A DNA stretch of 64,000 bases from Pseudo-nitzschia pungens (lineage: Eukaryota > Bacillariophyta > Bacillariophyceae > Bacillariales > Bacillariaceae). The DNA lies in NCBI GenBank assembly GCA_037355855.1, contig CM074762.1, positions 2,294,001 through 2,358,000 on the forward strand, in the 5' to 3' direction. Both the position numbers and the translations under genes were made by a program. The notes beneath the pieces were generated by a model. The model ran no database searches and was not told the origin of the DNA. It saw nothing but the letters and a program-made list of their open reading frames with translations. Each line of letters opens with the position of its first letter. The first letter of the stretch is position 1. Positions 34,801 through 44,562 of the stretch are shown in pieces.

Positions 34801-35350
34801 CCTTCCATATCGTTCCCATCACATCCTTACAAATGGATATTGTTGCGTTTTCGTTTGCAGTATCGAGAGGTAGTGACCCCAGCATCTTGAGATTGGCCTG
34901 GATTGCTCGCTGAAACGGAAGCGGTGTTTGGTGGGAAAGAGACCATTCCAATAGCAATCTATACAATCCCAAGAACAGGCTCGAGTCGTTGGTGTCGCAT
35001 TGCGATTTCTCTCCCGCCCCGTTCGATTTGTCTGCCTCTTTGACCAAATTGAGCACGGTGCACTTGAAGGTTTGCAGGGCCTGCAGTTGCGCCTTGGTTG
35101 TCGTCGACGATAGTTGGAGACTCTGACACAGATTGAAGACCAAGACAGCGTTTCGACTGCTTGTGTTGCTCTCGCCATCGCTGTTCGGAGGGCCGCCGAG
35201 AATTGCTATCGCCCGTTCGAGAGAGTCGCTTCCTCCGGGGTTTGGAGATCCATCGCGACTCTCCCTCCACCGACGAAACACCGGGCCGTCGTGCGGAAAT
35301 GGGATTGGCACATTGGATTTTTGTTTGGCATTGGTCTTGGATCGGCCCAT
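28822..35350 (-). CDS. THADA/Trm732 homologue (DUF2428), HEAT-repeat protein
   Basis: Exon 1 is 35350-32090, exon 2 is 31987-31436 and exon 3 starts at 31349. The introns are 102 bases (donor GTACGT) and 86 bases (donor GTGAGT), both phase 0. The product is about 2,100 residues of helical repeats. Diagnostic blocks are TLRRSTGYALGFLAIMRAD in exon 2 and VHALNILRMIILDAPLASV followed by YDDPSWAIRNSSTMVFAAA at the start of exon 3, matching the DUF2428 core of THADA. Yeast Trm732 partners the Trm7 methyltransferase for 2'-O-methylation of tRNA position 32; animal THADA is also linked to SERCA. The exon 3 frame stops at 28995, but protein-like sequence continues in two other frames: HDLSRVPTVFPSLHSLLC, then FQHLIELTGKIKNSAGKLL ending at 28822. 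Either indels or two tiny introns are present. The start at 35350 (MGRSKTNAKQ) was preferred over a non-ATG extension. Confidence 0.85.
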
Positions 35351-36039
35351 TGTGAAAATCAAAAACAATGCCGAGCACCTAAGTCGTTGGTGAGTGGGAG
35401 TGAGAGGCAATCCGGATTGACTGTTTCGTTCGTCGCGGTTTCGTCGTCTCTTCTTCGGACGGTCGTTCGCGAGGCGCTTCGCTGTAACAATTGCGACCGG
35501 AACGTTCCAATGGAAAATCCGACACCATCGTTGATTGTTTCACAAAGCAACTACGTGTACGTACCGGTATCATACCGTAGTTACGGTAACAAGACGGAAC
35601 ATACCGTAAGACCTACCGTGGCACGGTAGGTAAGATTACAACAGACCGAAAGACTTCTCGATGATATCAAAGCGGATGGACAAAAGAGGAAGCGGGACCG
35701 GTTGGCGGGACTTCGCGTACTCAGGACAGACATTGGAGTTTGAAATTTCGAAATTCCCGTTTTGGATTTTTGGATTTTCTGATTTCCGTCTTCAAAAACT
35801 TGGCTCTGGACTCTGGACGAACGTTTTGGTTTCGTTGCTTTTCTTATCATCATCTGGTCGACGCGACACCGACACCGACACCGAATCCGATATCGGTACC
35901 GTACCAAAAAGACATAGTTGCGAAGGTCCAAGGCTTGATTGTCTCACCACGAGCCTCCCATTGTACGTGAAGGTGCAAACCGACTCGATAAAAAATTCTC
36001 AGGCGACTGTCCGTGTAAGCGCTCCGTGACCGCACGAAG
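35351..36039. other. Divergent spacer between THADA and rhomboid genes
   Basis: Probably both promoters. Contains TACCGTAGTTACGGTA-type words near 35572-35590 and CACCGACACCGAC near 35866. No gene. Confidence 0.5.
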
Positions 36040-37287
36040 ATGCCACAGATGTTGACAGCAAGTGTCTCGAATGTTTTGGCACTATGGTGCTGCCTAGTGT
36101 GGATGCTTGGTCAAAGCTCATGGGTACAGGCCATTGAGAACAGCTGCAGCAACAACAACATTGTCCAACAACAAAGCAACGGCGGAGTTCGGAAGCATTT
36201 CGATTCACTACCATCATCCCCCTTTCGAAAGGAAGAACTGGCTAACAATATCATCTCTGCGAGGAGGAAAAGAAGAGGATATAAATACGCGAACGAGGAT
36301 GTGACACCCATCCAGTCGCCGACGCTGCCTCCAATAGCTGCCCCGGTCACTGCTCCGACTCCTGCGCCGTCTTCCTTCTCCAATCCTCTCAACGACAACG
36401 ACGAACACAACGCGTGGCTTCTCCAGCAACAACAGTACGATCAGCAGCAATACCAAATACAATCCACAACGTTTTCGACCGTATCGCCATCGGGTTCTGC
36501 TACTGCCGCCCGTCGCAAAAAGGGCAAGGGGATTCTACCTTCCTTCGTGTCGGCAAAGAGCTTAGCAGCATCGACCCGGTCGCTTCGGACCTCGGCGGGA
36601 ACCTATTCTAAAAAAGTCTACGGCGAGAGTCCAACTACCTTTTGGGTGGCGTCCTCGTCCATCACAGTCTTTTTGCTGTGGAATCTATTGCCTCCGGCGC
36701 GTTCCCTCCTGACCCAGTACTTCCTCGCCAGCCGGCGATCCGTACGCTGGTCCTTTGGTTCCTCCCTGGTCTTGTCGGCGGTTTCGCACACGTCCTTCCG
36801 CCACTTGCTGGTCAATCTCTTTGTTTTTTTGAACCTGTCCCCGGCGCTTTCCTCGATAAAGGTTCCGTCCTCCTCTTGGGTCTCCAGGACTCGTCGGGCC
36901 CACGCGGGATTGTCCAGCGCCGCGCTGTGGCCCCTTGTTGTGGGCGGGGCCCTTTCCGGCAACGCACTCTTTCTGCTGTTCCGGCCTAGGGGTTCGTGCC
37001 TGGGTCTAAGCGGGGTCACGTGTGCGATGCTGGCGGTCTACGCCAGTGCCTTACCCAATCGGGTGCTGCGCATACTCCTCCTGGGCATCCTTCCCGTGTC
37101 CGTCAAGGCGGCAACGATGGTCCAGGTGCTGCTGGTCGTGAGCCTGGCGGGATCGGTCTTCCTGCCATCGTCGCCGGTGTCCCACCTAGCTCATTTGGGT
37201 GGATTGCTCTTTGGCCTCTTGTATTATCAAAACGTCATGACCAACAGCAATCGGAAACTTCCGACGAAGGTATTGTTCGGAAGGTAG
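36040..37287 (+). CDS. Rhomboid-family intramembrane serine protease with secretory leader
   Basis: A single-exon frame of 415 residues. The N-terminal signal sequence (SNVLALWCCLVWMLGQSSWVQA) is followed by about 180 residues of low-complexity, Gln/Ser/Pro-rich sequence. The C-terminal half is a rhomboid fold: SHTSFRHLLVNLFVFLNL (His and Asn of TM2, near residue 250), CLGLSGVTCAMLAVYA (catalytic Ser of GLSG near residue 323) and SHLAHLGGLLFGLLYY (catalytic His near 384). All active-site elements look intact, so the enzyme is probably active and cleaves transmembrane substrates within the bilayer. The leader implies entry into the secretory route, or beyond it to a plastid-surrounding or plasma membrane; no ASAF junction is visible. 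Substrates are unknown. Confidence 0.85.
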   Translation: MPQMLTASVSNVLALWCCLVWMLGQSSWVQAIENSCSNNNIVQQQSNGGVRKHFDSLPSSPFRKEELANNIISARRKRRGYKYANEDVTPIQSPTLPPIAAPVTAPTPAPSSFSNPLNDNDEHNAWLLQQQQYDQQQYQIQSTTFSTVSPSGSATAARRKKGKGILPSFVSAKSLAASTRSLRTSAGTYSKKVYGESPTTFWVASSSITVFLLWNLLPPARSLLTQYFLASRRSVRWSFGSSLVLSAVSHTSFRHLLVNLFVFLNLSPALSSIKVPSSSWVSRTRRAHAGLSSAALWPLVVGGALSGNALFLLFRPRGSCLGLSGVTCAMLAVYASALPNRVLRILLLGILPVSVKAATMVQVLLVVSLAGSVFLPSSPVSHLAHLGGLLFGLLYYQNVMTNSNRKLPTKVLFGR

Positions 37288-37835
37288 CGTCCTCGCATGT
37301 GCGGCGCTTTGCTGCGACGAGGCTCGTGCGCGATGCGAACGGAACTAGACAGACGAGACTAGACTAAACCATTAGGAATGCAGTTGCTGAGATGATGGAG
37401 TATTGTAGACATGAATAATTACGAACTGCAGCACCAATCTGTGCTTCTCGCATCATCGTTGGGTCTAAGTTTTTACGAAGCTGGTCTGTTGCGTTGTCCA
37501 GAGCACAAGCGCCATCCTAGTTTGCCAAAGACAATCCGTTCATATTCATCATGCCATTCACACAGCAGTGAGAGTCAAGTGCATTCGTTGGTTGACTGCG
37601 AAGGACATCAGAACTTTTTCACACGCCAAGTGTCAAGTATCGTGTTGGATATTGTCTCCTGTTTCAGGTTTGATTCTCCCGTTTTTCACAATTGCAGCTA
37701 CTGATAGCTACGAGTTACAAATATGAGAGCACACGCTTTGTGTCTTGACCGCTAGATTACGTTTGGTGGATAACACCAAGGCAAAAAGGAATCACCCAAT
37801 CAATTACTTCGTATTCAGTTATTCAGTGTCGCAAA
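37288..37835. other. Spacer between converging genes
   Basis: No supported gene. Presumed 3' UTRs of the rhomboid and RbgA-like genes. Confidence 0.45.
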
Positions 37836-39768
37836 TTACCAACCATCAAACATGCCCTTTCCGACATCTGCAGCGGAATTGTCGTCAGCATCCGAACCAG
37901 CGTCAACCATTGGTGGTAACTCTAGTCCTCGTTCCTTTGCTGTTTCTACAGCAATTCGAGCTCGTGCTTCTTGCGCCTGCCTCTCGAATTCCTCATCGAA
38001 ATCCAGCTCGTCTGATTGTTTTCCCAAAATGGTGCCGTCTCCGATGGGAACAGAAAGCTGTCCGTCATCCTCTTCGCTCTCGGGGGCGAGTTGCAACGAG
38101 ATCGGTCCCATCCGACCCGATCGAAAATCTTGCAGAATCTTTCGAGACGCGTCTTCTGCATCGCCACGACAGAGATTGTCGGCAACTTTGAACAGCATGT
38201 CTTCTCCCGTCATGTATTCTTCCTGGATAATGTCGTAATCCGCTCGTTTGATCTTTTTCAGTGGATCGAAACCGTATCTTTCCTTACACTTCTTTTGCCA
38301 GTCGGGAGCGGCCAACCCTTGCTTCTCCATGATATGAATGGCTTTCAACCACTCGCAAAGGTACGCCGCAACAGCTTGATTATCGTATGCCGCTTCTCCG
38401 ATGCAATTGCATGCTGCAAGAAGTAGGGCATCCGACTGATCAACCATTTTGGCAGGAATAATACCGGGGGAATCCAACAGTTCAAACTCTCTCTTCATTG
38501 CGTTTGAGTGTGTTGAAGACGTGGGGGAGGCCGACGTCTTTCCGCTTGCATAGGCCTTTCTCGAATCCTCTGTGCGAACTCGAATCCATTGCAACGAACG
38601 TGTCACCCCAGGTTTGTTCTCTGTCTTTGCCCGTTTTCGGCCCAAAATCTTGTTGATGAGTGCCGACTTTTCGATTGCGGAGTTTTGTTGCGTGGTAAAA
38701 AATAATATTATGAAGTGTTCATCGTCGATTTTTTCCAGGATCCGATGGATTTACGTGTAGTCGATGCATAAAAATGGAAGAGCAACGCAAACACACAAAA
38801 TCAGACAAGATTTGCGCCGTAAAGGTTCCAAAAACACATCAACTTCACACACCCTGAGCTAAAGCAGTCATGGCAACTCAGAGTATCGGTTCGTTGCCCG
38901 TAGAAACATTGATTCTCACCTTGCCGACATTCGGATATCCGATAATTCCTACCCTCAACGCACGCGGATTCAGACCTCGTCTTTCCCTTCGTTCTTGAAC
39001 GTGTGCTCCCGCCTTGAAGATGGCTCGATGCAAAGCGTGAATGCCTTGCCCTTGCTTGGCGTTCACAAACAATACCTGCTCTACGGGAGTAATGTTGTTG
39101 TCATTGCCACTGCCACTGCCATTGCCATTCCTGTTTCCACTAGGATCATTTTTCTTTCTCTTCTTCCCGTTTTTGGAATTGCTGCCGTCAAACTTGGAAC
39201 GAAGATCTCTTGCTTGTTTGGCTTGATTTGCCACTTGCCTGTTGATAGGTGCTTCGTCCCAGCGTTCGGCTCCGAGCGTTTCGTAGGCTTTCCTCCAACT
39301 CCCGGATGCTGCCTTGGGAACCATATCGAGGTGCGTCAATACGACGATGCGGGGTCTCCCAGCACACCATTCTCCCACCCTCGGGTGAGCCGTCGCCTTG
39401 CAGGCTCGGGCATCTCTTACTTCTACAACCACATCAACCGCTTTGAGCGTTTCGGAGAGTTGCCGCTCGGCCTTTGCGATGTGTCCGGGGTACCATTGAA
39501 CAACCGGGCGGTTGTATCCGCCGTGTGCGGAAGAGGAGAATTCTGCAATGTCATCATCGAAATTGTAATTGTTATTCAGTCTGCTCTTCCTCTCGAGATA
39601 CGAGCTTGTTTGTGGTGCCCCTGTCAGGAGAAAATTGCGTATGCTTCTTTGCGATCTTTGTGTTGTCGACGATTTCGAAATCCGCGAAACAAACGCGCTT
39701 GCCAAAGGAAATCGCGAAACCATCGTCACCATGAGTATTATGACAAAGGAAAATAGTGGGTTGCTCAT
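37836..39768 (-). CDS. RbgA/YlqF-type circularly permuted GTPase, plastid-type leader
   Basis: Exon 1 is 39768-38920 and exon 2 is 38666-37836, phase 0 across a 253-base intron (donor GTGAGA), giving 559 residues. The leader SFVIILMVTMVSRFPLASAFVS carries a perfect ASAF plastid motif. GTPase motifs are permuted: G4 as LTHLDMV, G5 in NAKQGQG, then G1 GYPNVGK/S spanning the splice junction, then G3 ELLDSPGIIP. VVQWYPGHIAKAERQL is the typical YlqF opening. RbgA proteins help late assembly of the large ribosomal subunit, so this copy probably serves the plastid ribosome. Oddities: a basic, Asn/Gly-rich insert after RDLRSKFDG (residues about 195-230) and a long acidic C-terminal tail ending SDADDNSAADVGKGMFDGW. 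The start is the first ATG, directly before the hydrophobic core. Confidence 0.9.
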
Positions 39769-40436
39769 AGGGAAAGGCCGTTTTTGTTCGCCACGGCGTG
39801 ACGTTCTACTGTTCGCCTTTTTCGATTGCCTTGTTGGCAGATATCAGCTTTCGCGGGACGCAAGGGAATGATTCGTACAACAAAGCTTCGGACAGGAGTT
39901 CATGTATCGTTTTGCTGGAACTACTCGTCCTTGCGTACAAATAATGACACTGAGAAATCACTCCGATGCTTCCGGTTTGATGTGCGTTCGCTTTTTTCAG
40001 TTTTCATCGCTGCATCATCGATCATCGTTTGATGTTTACAGAGAATGTTGTAACTTACCAACCCTACCGTAACTTACTCGTACTCGTACCGGTAAATTAT
40101 TCATTACTGATGTTGTTACCTGACGACGACTCAATCTCACGGCATCAGTTCTAACTGGCGTGAATTGAAAGTGTACGACTGAAAAATAGTAATGGGTTAT
40201 GAGCGTGCCGTGTATTGATAAGAGTATAATCGTACGTATCGTACGTACCTGGTCGGTACTAGGAATAGTAGTTCTGCATACGACCATTGCCCATGATCTG
40301 GAACAGATAATTATGATAATGCATTGGATGAAGAAAGTTCTTTTGTTTTTTTAAAAGATTGCGAATAGAAAATACGAGTAACTTACGTAACTGTGAGCAT
40401 CGTAAGTAAGTTACTCAAAATAGTACTAATTGTTTA
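39769..40436. other. Spacer between the RbgA-like gene and the foldback element
   Basis: Presumed promoter of the RbgA-like gene next to 39769, then AT-rich sequence with TTACTCGTACC words. No gene. Confidence 0.5.
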
Positions 40437-40897
40437 CTACGGATCGCCTAACAATTGAAATAACATTTTTTTTAAACAAAATTAAGGAAGATTAACGAAG
40501 ATTAGCGTACATGTACCAAAAAAAAAGAACCTTAACCCCCTGCTTGCCAAAAAATTGACTCACAGTATAGAGATCACTGAAACCCCTTTGACTGTCGTCA
40601 TTGGAAGCTATTGACTCACCTAGAGGGGGATTGAAAAAATTAGCTGATTAGATCTATTTTGCGAGAACACGAGTGTTCTTCGGTTCTTCGGTTCGAACAT
40701 GCTTTTTCGATGCTTCGGAGCATGCTTCTGCAACAACAGGAGGTGATACTTGTTGCTTGACGAGAGGGTTGGTCTGCTTCTTGCTGGTTGGATCTTGTGT
40801 TATTGGATAGAGTGGTGGGAATCAATTTCAGCTTGTTTGCTGAAATGGATCGATTCGGACGATGAGATTCGTCCCAGTGGAGGTACACGACAATCAT
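40437..40897 (+). repeat. Left terminal inverted repeat of the foldback element
   Basis: About 461 bases, matching the reverse complement of 43084-43548. It differs mainly by an extra block at about 40700-40735 and by a block at about 43205-43255 that is present only in the right arm. Confidence 0.9.
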
Positions 40898-40914
40898 CGC
40901 CCTGGATAAAATTG

Positions 40915-41140
40915 ATACAGCAGGGGGGAGTAGCAACGCGTCGATAATACAGGGGGGGACAGCAAACAGCAGCAACGCGTCGATAATACAAGGGGACAGC
41001 AAGCAGCAAAGCGTTGATACACAGCAAGCAGCAACGCGTCAATAATACAGGGGGGACAGCAAGCAGCAACGCGTCGATATAATAAAGGGGGGGGACAGCA
41101 AGCAGCAACGCGTCGATAGTATACCAGTACAGGGGAGCAG
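40915..41140 (+). repeat. Minisatellite array, left copy (part 1)
   Basis: About six units of 30-39 bases built around AACGCGTCGATAATACAGG and ACAGCAAGCAGC. Units vary in G-run length and in the CGTCGAT core (CGTTGAT, CGTCAAT). Confidence 0.85.
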
Positions 41141-41204
41141 CAAGCAGCGAAAAACAGGGGACAGTGAACAGCGAGCACTGGAATCAGCAGCAGCAATTAG
41201 CGCC

Positions 41205-41340
41205 ACAATGGTCGATTTCGATTCCCACCATTGTCAATTGTCGCGTCTCCACCAGTTGATTGTCGCGTCTCCAGCGTGCGTGTCCAGTGTCCCTACCACC
41301 ATTGTCGATTGTCGCGTCTCTAGTACCATTGTCGATTGGA
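41205..41340 (+). repeat. CACCATTGTCGATTGTCGCG repeats, left block
   Basis: Three to four imperfect copies of CATTGTCGATTGTCGCGTC, each followed by TCCACC or TCTAGTA. The reverse complement of this block recurs at 42118-42200. Confidence 0.85.
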
Positions 41341-41478
41341 TACAACGCGTCGATAATACAGGGGACAGCAGCAACGCGTTGATATACAGGGGACAGCAGC
41401 AGCAACGCGTCAATATGCGACAAACAGCAACGCGTCGATAAACAGCAAGTAGCAACGCCTCGATACTATACAGGGGAC
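41340..41478 (+). repeat. Minisatellite array, left copy (part 2)
   Basis: Five more ACGCGTCGAT-type units, shorter than in part 1 (24-30 bases), ending next to a CGACTATACAGGGGACAG-like boundary. Confidence 0.8.
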
Positions 41479-42117
41479 AGTAGATTGACGCGATTGTCGC
41501 ATCTCCACCACCAGTAGATTGTTGAATACACCACCATTGTCAGAGGCCAAGTTGCTGTTGTTGTTGTTGTTTGCTGTTTGCTGTTTGCAGAATTAGAAAT
41601 TATGAAGCGCTTGCTGCTTGCTGGTGTGGCTTTTTTAATGTTGCCAGCAGCAAAATTATGAGCTGCTGCTTGCTGCTCCTTTTTTTTTGCTCTGCTGTTT
41701 GCTGGAGTGGATCGATTGATCCACTCGTGTTTGCGTTCCGGACTTTCGTGTACCGGTATGTTCGATATCCAGACTTGTAGACCTAGAATAGCTAAAGAGA
41801 GGTCCAACACCTCTGAGTCCCAGCAGTTCTTCTATACTTTGTGGCGCCGGTCGACTTCAATCCCACCATGTGGACGTCCAAGGTTTTCTATTGTACCTAT
41901 GTTCGATATCCACCAATGGAGATGGATATAATCGATTCCCACAAGTGTTCGATACTTAGCTGTGGGAGTGACGTGGGAGTGACACTGCCGGCGGTGCTAT
42001 TGGTATACAATCGAAAACCTATTACAAATAAACTGGAGCAACACTAATTCATTATTTCTATTTTTGCAACTCTGCAAAAGCAAAATCCACTAAACCACCT
42101 CTAAGAAATACAACCAA

Positions 42118-42200
42118 AATCGACAATCGACAATGGTGGAGACGCTGGTGGAGACGCGACAATCTTCTGGTGGAGACGCGACAATCGACAATGGCGCTCA
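42118..42200 (-). repeat. CACCATTGTCGATTGTCGCG repeats, right block in inverse orientation
   Basis: CGCGACAATCGACAATGG and GGTGGAGACG words, the reverse complement of the block at 41205-41340. Confidence 0.85.
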
Positions 42201-42389
42201 GCGCTCTTTTACAACGCCGGGGTGCTGTAGCTAGATTGCCGTAGGCCATTGTCGTCTTGAGATTGGTCGCAGCTTTGACGTGCCAATGCAGCCACACCAC
42301 TGCCTCATTGACGGTTGTTGCAGTACAAAAACAACGCGTCTAACCTGGCAAAACCCATGTACGTTATTCGCTGCTGTTTGCTACTTGCT

Positions 42390-42655
42390 GTCCCCCGGGT
42401 ATTATCGACGCGTTGCTGCTTGCTTTATTATCGACGCGTTGCTGCTGCTTGCTGTCCCCCCCTGTATTATCGACGCGTTGCTGCTTGCTGCTTGCTGTCC
42501 CCCCCCCTTTATTACATCGACGCGTTGCTGCTTGCTGCTGCTTGCTGTCCCCCTGTATTATCGACGCGTTCGTTGCTGCTTGCCGTCTCCCTGTATTATC
42601 GACGCGTTGCTGCTGCTTGCTGTCCCCCCGTGTATTATCGACGCGTTGGATACAG
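42390..42655 (-). repeat. Minisatellite array, right copy in inverse orientation
   Basis: About seven units reading ATTATCGACGCGTTGCTGC and TTGCTGTCCCCC on the plus strand, the reverse complement of the left array. C-runs of 4-9 bases vary between units. Confidence 0.88.
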
Positions 42656-42691
42656 CGCCGGTTGGTCTTTACGAGAACGGACAACGAAGAA

Positions 42692-43006
42692 TCAATCGTT
42701 TTTGGTTCGAGAGCGGAAACAGAAACTAACGGAGCAGGGGGATTCGATTCGATTCATTCTTCTCGACCGGTTGGAGCATCGAGTTGTTCGGTGGGATCGA
42801 TGGCAGCCACGACCAGCAGCGGGAAAATTCACCAAAAGCTCCTTCAAAGCAAGACGTCGGGGATTTGGTGGATATTTTCTTGCCGGTGGCTTTGCCGGAG
42901 GTGGATCCTCGGTCTTTGGAGGTATCTTCTTGCTCTCGTCATCAGAGAGATCAGAGACATGAGAACTGTCAGAGACAGAGTATTCAAATTTGATGGGGCT
43001 ATCCAT
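42692..43006 (-). CDS. Acidic open frame inside the foldback element, possibly captured
   Basis: A 104-codon frame starting ATG with MDSPIKFEYSVSDSSHVSD, an acidic SDLSDDESKK stretch, then PPPAKPPARKYPPNPRRLAL. It lies between the right minisatellite array and the right inverted repeat, and has no mirrored partner on the left side, so it is an asymmetric insert. The composition (acidic Ser-rich, then Pro/Lys-rich) is protein-like, but no family is recognised and the C-terminal third is Arg-rich and less convincing. It may be a piece of a host gene carried by the element, or chance. Confidence 0.3.
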   Translation of the reverse strand: MDSPIKFEYSVSDSSHVSDLSDDESKKIPPKTEDPPPAKPPARKYPPNPRRLALKELLVNFPAAGRGCHRSHRTTRCSNRSRRMNRIESPCSVSFCFRSRTKND

Positions 43007-43083
43007 GGTTTCAAGGTGATTTTCTGTTCAAATTTGATCTCAATCGATCAGATTGTAAATTGTCGAGTCCATCGATACTGCCG

Positions 43084-43548
43084 GATGATTGTCGTGTACC
43101 TCCACTGGGACGAATCTCCTCGTCCGAATCGATCCATTTCAGCAAACAAGCTGAAATTAATTCCCACCGATCCAACCAGCAAGAAGCAGACCAACCCAAG
43201 ACAGTAAAGACCTTTTTGGCAGTTCCGAGGACCACTCTCGTCATCTCAATCTACTGTAAAGCAACAAGTGTCACCTGTTGTTGCCGGAAAAGCATGTTCG
43301 AACCGAAGAACAATGGTGTTCTCGCAAAATAGATCTAATCAGCTAATTTTTTCAATCCCCCTCTAGGTGAGTCAATGGCAGCCAATGACGAGAGTCAAAG
43401 GGGTTTCAGTGATCTCTGAACTGTGAGTCAATTTTTGGTAAGCAGGGGGTTAAGGTTCTTTTTTTTTGGTACATGTACGCTAATCTTCGTTAATCTTCCT
43501 TAATTTTGTTTAAAAAAAATGTTATTTCAATTGTTAGGCGATCCGTAG
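43084..43548 (-). repeat. Right terminal inverted repeat of the foldback element
   Basis: About 465 bases, the inverse of 40437-40897, ending CGATCCGTAG. The outer 240 bases differ from the left arm by only a handful of substitutions. Confidence 0.9.
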
Positions 43549-44562
43549 TATTACAGCACATGTGTACGGTATGAATATGAACGCTCTACGGTTACCTCGT
43601 GCAAAGACTTAGTTCCAAAGTTTAAAATACGGTAACTTAACCTTACCTCAACTATTTTCGGATTCTTTCTCATTGCTGTACGTACGGTACTGCACGAGAC
43701 TCGTACACCTACCGGGATGTCTACCGCAGGTCGTAGTATCTTCGTGTGCTACTACGTAATGCAGTACAGTACGTCATACGAAGCAATCACTGCTACGAAG
43801 TAAGGCTTATTTTCGTATTGATGCCACAAAATTGGTGCGCCAAACAGAAAATTTGACAAGCTTTCTTTTGGGGGGAGTTTTTTTCTTTTCTAAAAGATAG
43901 TACGAGTAATCATCGACGATTTTGGTGGTCGCATGTTCAAAGGATTTTACGAAAAACAATTGCGCATGGTAACTTACCGTATTGAATAATTAACTTACCA
44001 GTATGTTCGAAAGTTTTTGGAAACCTTTGATCCCGGTATTCCATATTTGTAGTTGTTCAATCCGTATTTAATATCTAGGCAATAATAAAGAATTTTTCTT
44101 TCCTCGTAATTACGTGTACTATTGATAAGTACGAAGTACGAAGTATTTTAACTCTCAACAGCCAATTTTTCTCCGAAAAACCTTATCGGCACGCTAAACC
44201 ACATAATATATTATTATGATTATGATTACAAGTAAGGACTCTCGTACCTTTGCAAAAAAGTTACATACATTATTACTACCGTAAACCTTACGTATTATTT
44301 ATGGTATTCGAAATTGTTTTCGGATCCTTCGTGAATTTTGCCCAAGTTCCGCGTTCGATACCAGTAAGTTACCCGTCGTATTCTTACAGGCATCACCTGG
44401 TGAACAAATTTTTAGTTTTTTGTTGTCGAGAGACGAACAGAAAGCTCGTGAGCTCCATTTTTTTCATTCCGTTCCATGATTCTGTCGTTGGGCGATGCAG
44501 CACAACTTGAAAAATCTGAGGAAAATAGGAACGAGTAGATAGAGAGGACTGACAATTTCGAG
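43549..44562. other. Spacer before the giant FAD/membrane gene
   Basis: AT-rich with TACGGTAC, TTACCGTA and ACGAAGTA words, including two adjacent ACGAAGT copies at 44137-44150. Probably contains the promoter of the next gene. No coding frame. Confidence 0.5.

Larger units (their letters stand above)
40437..43548. mobile_element. Foldback-type non-autonomous element with long inverted repeats
   Basis: A 3.1 kb near-palindrome. The left arm 40437-40897 and right arm 43084-43548 are inverted copies, near-identical over the outer 240 bases and broken by small indels further in. The outer ends read CTACGGATCG and CGATCCGTAG. The dinucleotide TA lies directly outside both ends (40435-40436 and 43549-43550), a possible target-site duplication of the Tc1/mariner type. 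Inside the arms the order continues as a mirror: minisatellite units with ACGCGTCGAT, then CACCATTGTCGATTGTCGCG blocks, a centre near 42.0 kb, then both again in reverse complement. No transposase is encoded. One 104-codon acidic frame lies near the right arm. Mobility is inferred from structure; no second copy is in the window. Confidence 0.85.

Noticed and set aside
40915..42655. CRISPR-like regular repeats
   Set aside because: The repeats are degenerate tandem units without unique spacers, lie in an intron-bearing nuclear genome, and have no cas genes nearby.
40640..43244. Many open frames on both strands with periodic residues (for example repeats of YYRRVAACC)
   Set aside because: They are translations of the minisatellite arrays, which lack stops in several frames because the unit lacks them. 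No real protein is indicated.
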